DNA from: Terebella lapidaria
Lineage: Eukaryota > Annelida > Polychaeta > Terebellida > Terebellidae
Assembly (NCBI GenBank): GCA_949152475.1
Contig: OX424569.1
Span: 25,713,950 to 25,777,949 of the forward strand
Direction of reading: 5' to 3'
DNA length: 64,000 nucleotides
Of this stretch, positions 36,477 to 46,570 are shown one piece after another. A program made the translations under genes and the position numbers. Every line of letters begins with the position of its first letter. The stretch's first letter is position 1. The notes under the pieces are model-generated. The model saw nothing but the letters and a program-made list of their open reading frames with translations. It had not been told where the DNA came from and made no database searches.

Positions 36477-37496
36477 ATGGCGATGTCAAAGAAAGGAAAC
36501 GTGAGTTTTCTGCGCATTATTTCGTTCATTAAGCCGATATTTCCCTTAGAACAAATTGAAATTCCACGCCCTAATTAATAGAGTATTCATTACTCCATCA
36601 AACGAGATATCCATCATAACGGTTTGCCTTCAGATGAATTTATAACTGATAATTGCATGTCTCGTTATTCTCGTCAATTTATCCGATATTGAGCGATAAT
36701 AGGGTTTCTCGGGACGTGCACCAAACAATCACCATATACCATATTCATAATACTTATTCTTTCGTCATTGTTTCATTTCAGGTGCGACTCCCCCCGGAGG
36801 TCAACCGCATTTTGTACATCAAAAACCTCCCATACAAAATAACAGCAGAGGAAATGTACGATATATTTGGGAAATATGGAGCCATCAGACAGATTCGTGT
36901 GTAAGTGACATACCGGTATAATATTCTTAGTCTATTGTATATGCTATCAAAGCTGTCAAATTAGGCTAAAACAGTGATGTGCAGATATTCATCACCATGA
37001 AATATTCATTTTACAGAGGCAATACACCTGAAACCAGAGGAACAGCTTTTGTCGTCTTTGAGGATATATTTGATGCGAAAAATGCTTGTGATCATCTCTC
37101 CGGATTCAACGTCTGCAATCGATATCTAGTTGTTCTTTACTACCAGCCACACAAGGTAATTTTAGTGAATACGAAGTTTTCTAGTGAAAGACATGTTTAC
37201 TTGGTCATTCACTTCATATTCAATGCTAGCACTTTGTTTATAGATATGATTTTGCACAAAGACTTGTTTGTCTTGTGTCTTGTCAATAAAAACCCTTGAA
37301 AGACATCCTGAAGTTATGTTTCATGCCTCAGAAACTCAATGTTGCTTGCACTATTATATATGTCCCTGATATACACTCTATCTATTGTATTTGTGCTTTT
37401 CAGGCATACAAGAAAATGGACCAACAGAAAAAGGCAGAAGACTTGGATAAGATGAAAGCTAAATATGGACTGAGTACTCCGGATATGAAGAAATAG
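36477..37496 (+). CDS. SF3B6: Splicing factor 3b subunit 6 (p14), four exons
   Basis: SF3B6 is the RRM protein of the U2 snRNP SF3b complex that contacts the branch-point adenosine and SF3B1. Exons: 36477-36500, 36782-36900, 37017-37155 and 37404-37496. They give 124 aa against 125 in human. The RRM is intact: [19 protein letters not shown] contains RNP2, and [10 protein letters not shown] is RNP1. The helix with [21 protein letters not shown] is nearly identical to vertebrates. The C-terminal tail is Lys-rich, as in the family. Introns have GTGAGT, GTAAGT and GTAATT donors. A dead Tc1 element ends only 46 bp before the ATG, so the 5' UTR and core promoter are very short or overlap the transposon. 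Confidence 0.97.
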
Positions 37497-38215
37497 TTTT
37501 TTTATTGTGGTTGTTTACTGTACATAACACTGTATATATTCCTTCATTGCGACTGCAAGTGTGTATGAAGGATGAGTGACAACACCTGGTATCAATTACC
37601 ATACTGTATGGTGTCTTTTCAGTTATGAATATGTGTACTTCTATCATATTTATGAAAAAGGAATCAAAGCTACATATATTACCATATATAATACCGGTAA
37701 CATGTGATTGAAGATAGCATACTTATGAATGAGACTTGTAAAAATAATATACAATTGCGACATCAAATTTTAAATCATGATAGAATTCATATTCCACTGT
37801 GAATATCTTTTTTTCAAACTTTTGTATTGTCTACTCATCACTCATAGATGTTGATTCAAAATAATGCGCTACATTCATGAACATGTGGGTTAAAAGCTGG
37901 TTCATAGGGCAGGTAGCATGGTACTGATTGGTGGCACCAGTCTTTGCACATTGCCCATACTAGTATATGTATCACCATTAGATCCTACATTATGTGTCCC
38001 AAGAATGAAACATTGTATTGTCTGTGTAAAGTTCCGATTTCAAGTAATTCAATAGTTTTCAAGATCTAATTAATAGATCTGATAATGCCAATTATACTAG
38101 GTGTGTTATATAATTGATGTGAAAACATTCTGGGTATCTCGACTGAATTTTATGCATAACGTATGAATGAGTATTCAATTTGTGAATAATCAATAAAATA
38201 TTGGTACGATGGTCG
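37497..38215 (+). other. SF3B6: SF3B6 3' untranslated region
   Basis: Non-coding AT-rich sequence up to an AATAAA at 38192-38197. The limit is inferred from that signal. Confidence 0.5.
38192..38197 (+). terminator. Polyadenylation signal of SF3B6
   Basis: AATAAA, about 700 bp after the stop, within a TGAATAATCAATAAAATATT context. Confidence 0.5.
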
Positions 38216-40330
38216 TTGAAAACCTATCATTTGTGTCATCATGGTCATCTGCATTAGTTAATCAGCAATTGTGAATTGTGAATTAAACTGCTGCTGGCAG
38301 ATTTGAGAGTAACAAGTTTAAAGGTATTAACAGCCCAACTAAAAACACTTCCATATCAAATGATGCAAAGCATGTATTCACGGTAAAATATATCTCCATA
38401 TATTGATGACCCTTTAATCATGTTAATATACACAGGATGCATTTGATGAGAAGTTCAAAACTATACGTTTCTAGAGTGGTCCTATCTGCCACCAGCAACA
38501 TTTAATACTGACGGTTTGTTATTAATACATCATGCAGCCAAAGGCACAAACTGCCTCCTGTGTGATATTGTGTAGTACAGGTGTAATAAAACATACAAAT
38601 GAATCTGAGAATGTACGATATTGTATATTCCTGTGTGCCAAATTTTGAGATACATGCGATGAGAATCCGCCTCATTTGGAGAGCTCAAAGACCTCGAGCT
38701 GTGCACATTTTGCTTCTTAGAGAGGTAAAGAGCTACAAATATGAAATATATTTGTTATTTTGCACATCTGATAACCATAACTCAAACAGATAACCATAAC
38801 TAAAAAAACTGAGGTCTCACTTTCAAGTTTAATTTACACAAAAGCACACCAGATGTGGCTTCCTGTGTGCTTTGAGCACAAACTAATAGTACGAATCTTC
38901 AAGAATCAATTCATCAATAACAACTCATTGAGGTAGCCATCGGGTGGACCGGGCCGGCTGTGAGCACCGAGAGAACCGTTGTGATCGACCCCCATAATAC
39001 CCGTGTGGAACTCACTAGTAGGGTGAGCATGGTCATCATGGAGACCATGATCACTGTGGCTACCGTGGCAACCAGAAACGATTTTACTTCGTGGTATGGA
39101 GCAGGAAGGGCGACCGCTCGAGCCGTTTGGACTGTTGCCAAGGTCAATTGGACTGTGCCTTCCGAGACAACTTCTCAAAATCCAACTGTTTCTACCTGGA
39201 CACATGTGTTCGGCCGGATCTCAGACGATTCCGCCTCCATCCATAACCATGTGAGGACCTTTGTGAAGGTTCTTCTTTCTGTCTGGGAATGCTTTCCGGA
39301 CCTGATCCCGAGAATTGGTGGGGAGGGGGGGGGGGGGGTGTGAATGATCACCTTTACAATTACCAGATCCTGGACACTAGGGGAGGTAACACCAACGTCC
39401 AGCCCATGGTGAAAGACAACAATGCCCCTTCTGGAGGTCCGAGCCCATTGAAGTCGGAAAGTTTGTGGCTTGCTTCCAGGGTTGACTCAGCATCGAACCA
39501 ACACTATGGACGGTGGTGAATGAGGACATCTCGTTCATCAAGCAGGATCAAAACCGTGAATGATGGGTGTTCAAGAAGTCCTAATCTTCGATGGTTATTC
39601 CTCAGTTTAATCAGCCTAAGGACGATTATTCCATGCAGACTGGCTAGGGACGTCTCAACTTTGCAATACAGGCAATGGCTCCAGTTGCTGTGCTGGTGAC
39701 TCTCACTCGTCACCCAATAATAATAAAGCCTAGTTGCGTTACTGAAGTTCACAGATGCTGCAACTGTACCAGCCCATGAATTATCCCGTGTTGGACCTCG
39801 TCTTTCCTGTCTCCCGCCTTACTTGCCAGTTCGGGTACAAAGTTCCAGAACAATCTTGTGACACAGGTTCTTTGCAGAGGTTACAAAATCCTATTTCGTC
39901 AGATGCCTACCCCTCTCACCTGCCCATATAGCATTTGTGTCCTAATGACAGAGGAGTGGTGATTTTTCAGGTTTCCTCCAGATTCTGTGGTCAGCTGTTT
40001 GAGTTCTCAAGCTGACACGCTGTATGTGGTCGATCATAGATATCAACATCTCAACCAGTTTGTGGTCAAGTAACAACTTGAAGGATGTATACCTGTACTT
40101 GAAGGATTTCAATCTCACCGCCCAGATTGACGAGGTACCTAGACTACTGACTGATCTTGGCTTCCAACAAACAGACTGCGTTGATCCACCACTACCTAAT
40201 GGTCTGGCCTGCTGGACGATCCTCATGAGTTGATGCAGCGTCACAGTCTTCATCACCAGGGTCCTCAGTTTCATGAACACCTGGGTGTGTTTCCTCATCA
40301 CACGTGGGGTTATCTGGCATTTTTTTCAAT
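38216..40330. other. Intergenic; possible decayed DIRS pol upstream of a recombinase remnant
   Basis: 38900-39520 is more GC-rich than its surroundings and open for about 100 codons on both strands, but no domain was recognised in any frame. By position it could be the lost RT/RNase H part of the element whose recombinase remnant follows. A G-run lies at about 39322-39339. Confidence 0.35.
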
Positions 40331-40740
40331 GCAACAGGCTTTTTGAGAGGAGTTCCGAGCTTGTTTATCAGATCAGCTCGTTCCAGGTCTGAACGATTCT
40401 ACCAGGCTAAGTGGAGAGTCTTGTCGTCTCATGACAGATTTATGACAGATGGATCTCTGCCTTCCGTCACTCTCCAGCTCGTGGCTCCTTGATGAGCTTA
40501 TTAAACTGGCCCTTTCAACAGTGATGGGTAATGATTGCCTAATCGCACCTTCTGTCTCGACACCCCTAAATCTTGTAAGGATTCTGCATGATCAAAGTCG
40601 TTCACCTAGAACTTGCCGTCGGTCTCTCAGATTCTCAACTGGGGTCTCTCTCTCTCATTCTCAGAAGTCTCTTCATGTCTCCATATGAACCTCTGGATGA
40701 AGATATTTACGATCTTTTCACAAGAAATTTTAAGAGTCAG
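40330..40740 (+). pseudogene. Remnant of a DIRS-type tyrosine recombinase
   Basis: Frames broken by shifts read RSARSRSERFYQAKWRVL, then LLDELIKLALSTVMG, then a stretch with MSPYEPLDED. These match, in order, the core-binding domain blocks of the DIRS recombinase at 11756-12290 (KTYEAKWRVF, FLCYLFDRLNLKPTTIEG, KAPWEPLKE). The catalytic domain is missing. Confidence 0.55.
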
Positions 40741-41417
40741 TGAGCTTTAAGAGTTATCGTCCGAAGTTGATGCCGTAGAATACACACCGCCGTGACCCCG
40801 GCTTCCTACTGGTTTTCGTAATATGGCACTGAGTGATCTTTCGGAAAATAGCATCTCACCGAATGAAAATCGAATCCGAATTATGGCCCATGGGCGATCT
40901 TTCGAAAAAAACCCGTTTTTTTTCACCAATACATCGCAAACAAAATACTGAATAGATGACGGATATATGATTGTTTTGAAATACATGCCTATACCGGAGA
41001 TATCAGGCAACAGAGAAATCACACTGACAGAGCAAAAGTGTACATCGGTGCCTCTACATATTTTGTTCACAGAAAATGATCATAATATAGTAATGCCTGT
41101 ATATATCTAGGCCCCTACTGTTTTTTACTTGAAACTTTCTGCAGTGCAAGTTGCTTATCACATTGGATTGAGATTTTAACATCCCTATTTCAAGCTAACA
41201 AGTGTAACAGTAACAGAATTAAACACCACCGGGTTTACCCCGTTGTGATTTTGACGCCCCTATGACAGTTCCTTCATGTAAAAAATTGACACATGTTTGA
41301 TGGAATAGCAGCATGTTCGATAAACCGTGCACATTTCAATCGATAATACGTAATTATATGAAAAAAAACTCTCATCGCATTGTAGGTGACATATTACTTT
41401 GAGATTTACCAGTCAAG
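40741..41417. other. Intergenic; no gene seen
   Basis: AT-rich non-coding sequence up to the palindromic element. It ends in GTCAAG (41412-41417), the left target duplication. Confidence 0.45.
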
Positions 41418-41550
41418 AGTAGTGTAGTACCAGCCAGGTACTCGCCAGATGGCGCTACGGTAGTCGCTAGGGGGCGCAATGGCGTCATAACGTTTGCCCC
41501 GCACTCACCAGGTGGCGTCATAACGTTTGCCCCTAGACTCGCCAGGTGGA

Positions 41551-41871
41551 GTCATAACGTACCCATAAATTGGAAAATCATAACGTACCCATAAATGTTC
41601 TTAAAATCATAACGTACCCATGAATGTCTGGAATATCATAACGTACCAATAAATGTTTGAATAATCATAATGCACCAGTATTTTTTTGGAAAATCATAAC
41701 GTACCCATGAATGTCTGGAATATCATAACGTACCAATAAATGTTTGGAAAATCATAACGTACCCATAAATGTCTAAAAAATCACAACGCACCCATAAATG
41801 TCTGGAAAATCATTATGTTCCCAGAAATGTTTGGAAAATCATAACGTACCCATAAATGTTTGGAAATCATG
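41551..41871 (+). repeat. Subterminal minisatellite of the left palindrome arm (11 x 29 bp)
   Basis: Eleven units of about 29 bp built on ATCATAACGTACCCATAAAT plus GTCTGGAAA or GTTTGGAAA. The mirror array is at about 43050-43371 in the right arm with the same order of variants. Confidence 0.9.
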
Positions 41872-42120
41872 TATTAATTTTTGCAATATTTTTAAACATT
41901 TTTTCAAATAAACTTTCCTTTTTATTCAAATTATAAGCATCATATTAAAACGAGTCTATACCATTTTCTCAGGTTTTTTATTTCACAGCACACATCTACT
42001 ATATATACAATTTCTACACAATGGCCTATACATGGACTCCTTTTTCTGTATTTTTAAAAAAATTTATATTTTTTTGGCTCGCTAAACTACGCATGCGCAA
42101 TACACAACTGAAGAGTGAAC

Positions 42121-42207
42121 ATGGATACCTGCTCTATATGTCTGAAGAAATTTTCATGAGCTCATGATGTTCGGCGACATATGCTTACCGTACACGATAC
42201 AACTAAG
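42121..42207 (+). pseudogene. C2H2 zinc-finger-like frame, left arm
   Basis: From ATG 42121 the frame reads CSICLKKFS, a TGA stop, then AHDVRRHMLTVH. The spacing C-x2-C-x12-H-x4-H, counting the stop as one residue, is that of a C2H2 finger. The frame then runs on into Gln/Pro-rich repeat codons. The identical stop in both arms means it predates the palindrome or was copied between arms. Confidence 0.6.
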
Positions 42208-42359
42208 CTGCAGCAAGTGATGACACTACCACCGCTGCAACCATTGCCGCCGCCACAGGCGTTGCTACCACCGCCACAGCCATTGCCGCCGCCGCCGCCG
42301 CAGCCGCCGCCGCAGCCATTGCCGCCGCCACAGGCATTGCCGCCGCCGCCACAGCCTCA

Positions 42360-42570
42360 GCCTCAGCCTCAGCCTCAGCCTCAGCTGAGGCTGAGGCTGT
42401 GGCTGAGGCTGAGGCTGAGGCTGTGGCTGAGGCTGAGGCTGTGGCTGCCAAGGCTGAGGCTGTGGCTGTGGCTGAGGCTGTGGCTGAGGCTGAGGCTGAG
42501 GCTGAGGCTGTGGCTGCCAAGGCTGAGGCTGTGGCTGTGGCTGAGGCTGAGGCTGAGGCTGAGGCTGTGG
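42360..42570. repeat. (CTGAGG/CTGTGG)n simple repeat at the palindrome centre
   Basis: Hexamer repeat CTGAGG with CTGTGG and CTGCCAAGG variants, switching from CCTCAG to CTGAGG at about 42381. It is the only substantial non-mirrored part of the element and forms the hairpin loop. Confidence 0.9.
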
Positions 42571-42711
42571 CGGCGGCGGCAATGCCTGTGGCGGCGGCAA
42601 TGGCTGCGGCGGCGGCTGCGGCGGCGGCGGCGGCAATGGCTGTGGCGGTGGTAGCAACGCCTGTGGCGGCGGCAATGGTTGCAGCGGTGGTAGTGTCATC
42701 ACTTGCTGCAG

Positions 42712-42798
42712 CTTAGTTGTATCGTGTACGGTAAGCATATGTCGCCTAACATCATGAGCTCATGAAAATTTCTTCAGACATATAGAGCAGGTATCCAT
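42712..42798 (-). pseudogene. C2H2 zinc-finger-like frame, right arm
   Basis: Mirror of 42121-42207, with the same TGA and one silent change (CGG/AGG Arg). The long Pro/Gln frames that follow on both strands (42181-42654 and 42265-42738) are repeat translation rather than evidence of a gene. Confidence 0.6.
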
Positions 42799-43504
42799 GT
42801 TCACTCTTCAGTTGTATATTGCGCATGCGTAGTTTAGCGAGCCAAAAAAATATAAATTTTTTTAAAAATACAGAAAAAGGAGTCCATGTATAGGCCATTG
42901 TGTAGAAATTGTATATATAGTAGATGTGTGCTGTGAAATAAAAAACCTGAGAAAATGGTATAGACTCGTTTTAATATGATGCTTATAATTTGAATAAAAA
43001 GGAAAGTTTATTTGAAAAAATGTTTAAAAATATTGCAAAAATTAATACATGATTTCCAAACATTTATGGGTACGTTATGATTTTCCAAACATTTCTGGGA
43101 ACATAATGATTTTCCAGACATTTATGGGTGCGTTGTGATTTTTTAGACATTTATGGGTACGTTATGATTTTCCAAACATTTATTGGTACGTTATGATATT
43201 CCAGACATTCATGGGTACGATATGATTTTCCAAAAAAATACTGGTGCATTATGATTATTCAAACATTTATTGGTACGTTATGATATTCCAGACATTCATG
43301 GGTACGTTATGATTTTAAGAACATTTATGGGTACGTTATGATTTTCCAATTATTTATGGGTACGTTATGACTCCACCTGGCGAGTCTAGGGGCAAACGTT
43401 ATGACGCCACCTGGTGAGTGCGGGGCAAACGTTATGACGCCATTGCGCCCCCTAGCGACTACCGTAGCGCCATCTGGCGAGTACCTGGCTGGTACTACAC
43501 TACT

Positions 43505-44285
43505 GTCAAGGTCATCTTTGTGAATTTCAATGTCTCCATTAGGTATGCTGCATATATGACTATATGTTCAAAATACAAACATATAAGCTTTATCAACAAG
43601 CATTTCGTCTGTAGAGGCCAATTTACACATGCCAGGTCAGGCAAGATTTTGAGATTTGGACTTCAAGGTCGTTTAAAGTTCAAGGTCACCAAAACAGATG
43701 CCATATATACATGACTTTCTATGAGCCTATACACAATCCTAACCTGTATGTGCAGGTGTTTAAGCCTCAGAGGCCACTTTACAGATTTCGCGTCAAACAT
43801 GTAATGTAGACACTCAAGATCGAGATCAAGATCAAGGTCGTCATTAGTTGTTCCATATACGACTTCCTATATGATCATAATGCAAACTTAAGCTCTATCT
43901 ACGTGCATAAGCATTAAGCTTAAGCTCTATTCTCCTATGCTTTATAATGGGACACATTATTCCTAATATCTCACTTAATATTGAGATTAAAGTTTCGGAA
44001 TCAATTGTGGACATATAGGAAATGTGCTGAATGGGCCGGTAAACTTATGGTCATTTAGACATTTCAAGGTCATTGAAGGTCAAATTCAAGGTCGCAACTG
44101 AAATCGCAATGTGTGATTGCTCATTTGATGTGTCAGTATTTTAATCTTGATCCTGAAATATCCTAGGAATCATCTTTCTACATCCATGAAGAAAACATAT
44201 GAAGAAATAAGGGGGAAACATCTATAAAAGAGGTTCTATGAAGGAACGAATGTAAAGGCGTTTTTTAGGTTGCCGCGCCTTTAGC
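43505..44285. repeat. TCAAGGTCA-rich repeat region
   Basis: Many TCAAGGTCA/TCAAGGTCG and related words. A block of about 100 bp starting ATTCTCCTATGCTTTATAATG at 43928 recurs at 44664 almost unchanged. Confidence 0.75.
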
Positions 44286-45680
44286 CCGATAACCTATTGC
44301 CGTGGCGTTGCGTCCGTCGTCCGTCATCGCCGTCGTCCATCTACAAATTTATCTTTGAAGTTTAGGGACTAATTTTTCTGAAATTTTGCACAAAAATGCC
44401 TAAAAATATTTCAAGAGGGGTGTATTTTTTAGTTTTTCCAATTTGTTTCAATGTGGCGGCCATTTTTGACGAAAAACGGCCAATTTTGGACTTTGACGGT
44501 CGTTTTCTCAAAATTTGTTCAGTAACTTTTTTTCTAATTGATGCATAAGACTCCTCATATGTACCCCTGTGAGGTGTACATGTATAAGTTTCGTTGCTCT
44601 TGAATTGCTCGAAAAGGGGCCATTTTGGCCCAAACTTGGCCCAAATGAGACTTTAATTTTAAATTCTCCTATGCTTTATAATGGGACACATTATTCCTAA
44701 TATCTCACTTAATATTGAGATTAAAATTTCGGAATCAATTGTGGACATATAAGAAATGATAAATGCTGAATATTCTCATGACCTTGAATTTAACCTTTGA
44801 CCTCATTTTCAAGGTCAGAGAACAAAAAGGTTAATATCTCGCTTATTATCAACTTATTGTGGACATATAGGAAGTGATATATGCTGGATATTATCATGAC
44901 CTTGAACTTGACCTTTGACCTTATTTTCAAGGTCAGAGAACAAATTGCTAATATATCAAGGAATCAATTGTGGACATATAGGAAATGATATATGATGGAT
45001 ATTCTCATGACTTTGGACTTGACCTTTGACCTTATTTCCAAGGTCAGAGCACAAAATGGTTAATATCTTGCTTATTATCGATTTTATAGACTTTAATGGC
45101 TATAGTCTCGCTCATTATCGACTTTACATCAATTGATATACGCTGAATATTCTCATGACCTAGAACTTGATCTTTGACCTCATTTTCAAGTTCAAATCAC
45201 AAAATCTCACTTATTATCGACTTATTATTATTATACAGCTTAGGAATCAATTGTGGACACACTAGAAATGATATATGATGAACATTCTCGGAACCTTGAA
45301 TTGACCAATGACCTTATTTTTTTTCTATGTGTGAAATATATATTGTCCGGTAACCTTTCTCAGGCCTTGGGCTAATTTTTTTGCAAATGACCCGAAATAC
45401 ACAATAACTAGATGTAAGATCTTTGCACGATAACGACGGACGTCCAAAACCTGACATTTGCAGTGAAATGGCCTCTAAGCTCTATCTTCAAGCCTTCTCG
45501 TTTTTTTTGTCAAAAATGGCCACTGTTTTGGAAAAAAATTCGAGAATAATAAAAAAAACTAAAAAATAACTCTCTGTAGGAAATATATCTTTAGGCATTT
45601 TGTGCAAAATTTCAGAAAGATTCGCCCGTAAACTTCAAAGATAAAAATGTAGACAATAGGCCACGACAATAGGTTTTCGG
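44286..45680. mobile_element. Inverted-repeat element enclosing a TGACCTTGA-rich tandem array
   Basis: The left arm (44286-44480) starts CCGATAACCTATTGCCGTGGC; the right arm ends with its inverse (CCGAAAACCTATTGTCGTGGC, 45660-45680). The arms also share TTTATCTTTGAAGTTTA, TCTGAAATTTTGCACAAAA and the GGCCATTTTTGAC stretch. Between them (about 44690-45310) are four to five units of about 110 bp, each with TTGTGGACATATAGGAAATG, CTCATGACCTTGAA, TTGACCTTTGACC and TTCAAGGTCAGAG. Confidence 0.75.
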
Positions 45681-46570
45681 ACCATATATCGGGATTTTAC
45701 ATTTTTAGTAAAAAACAAAAACAAATTCTGCTGAATTTATCATGACGAGTATCCTTAAGTATGTCCATTTGCAACAGTGGTTTCTATGAGTCTAGATGGC
45801 TCGAATAATTCATTATTAAGTGGGAAAATTTTCGAGAGTTGATATTCAGAGCTTCTTAAAACACATTTTAATTTTCAAATCAGCCTTGAATTAAAATCCA
45901 TGGTGGAAATGGTTGCCATGGCTACCAAATACAGTTAATAAATATGGTATGTTATCTCTCATTACTTACGAAATTTCGGAATTACATGTTGGCAGGCTAT
46001 ACGTATGATGCATGAAAACCTGAAATTTCGTGCGCGTTAATTAAACGTTGCAAATTCCCACCTACAATTATCTGATCAATATATGACTTGGATCAGTATC
46101 CCTCGATTTGAGAGCAATTCACACGCAACTGCACAGTGTAATATTCCTGCGACAGCTTCCCCCGTACACCGCTGGGAAAAGGATGAACCATAACATGGGG
46201 ATATAGCGATCAAAACACATCTATACATAGCGCTTGGATTCTCCCCCGGGACCCACAATGGCGCGGGCTCAGCTAGGGAACGGTCGCTGGCTCCTGGGAC
46301 ACGCTTCGATCAATGACCCTGTGCATGGCACCCTAGTCAGCGGACCGTGCCGTGTTTGCGTGTCGCTATGGATACAGTGGTGACAGTCGCACGTCGGGAC
46401 AGTATGATATGGAAAATAACAGGTTACTATTTATGTGTTAGATGTTTTGAGTACTGGAATTCACACAGGATTATTTGAACGCCTGTACTGAAAGCCGTTG
46501 TGAAATTAAAATCGAACTTGATACGAAGTAGATTGGAGATATCGAGGAAGAAAAATAAACGCTTTGGAAA
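45681..46570. other. Upstream region of the lectin-receptor gene
   Basis: An X-box-like GGTTGCCATGGCTACC lies at 45911-45926. A more GC-rich stretch (46240-46400) precedes the start codon and may be the promoter. No TATA box is clear. No other gene was seen. Confidence 0.4.

Larger units (their letters stand above)
41418..43504. mobile_element. 2.09-kb near-perfect palindromic (fold-back) element, Polinton-like ends
   Basis: Two arms of about 950 bp (41418-42375 and 42550-43504) are reverse complements, with only a 3-bp indel and a few substitutions seen. The ends are AGTAGTGTAGTACC...GGTACTACACTACT, flanked by the 6-bp direct repeat GTCAAG (41412-41417; 43505-43510). Each arm contains a terminal GC-rich part with repeated CATAACGTTTGCCCC, eleven tandem 29-bp units around ATCATAACGTACCCATAAAT, a poly-A/T part, a C2H2 zinc-finger-like frame and a CCGCCG / CAGCCT repeat. 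AG...CT ends, a 6-bp duplication and very long inverted repeats are Polinton/Maverick traits, but no polymerase or integrase is present. Confidence 0.88.

Noticed and set aside
38906..39343. Open frames of about 100-125 codons on both strands
   Set aside because: No family recognised and neither strand shows splice continuity; only noted as a possible decayed DIRS pol.
42181..42738. Long Pro/Gln/Leu/Arg and Ala-rich frames on both strands
   Set aside because: They are translations of CCGCCG/CTGAGG repeats mirrored by the palindrome; open frames in several phases come from repeat periodicity, not selection.
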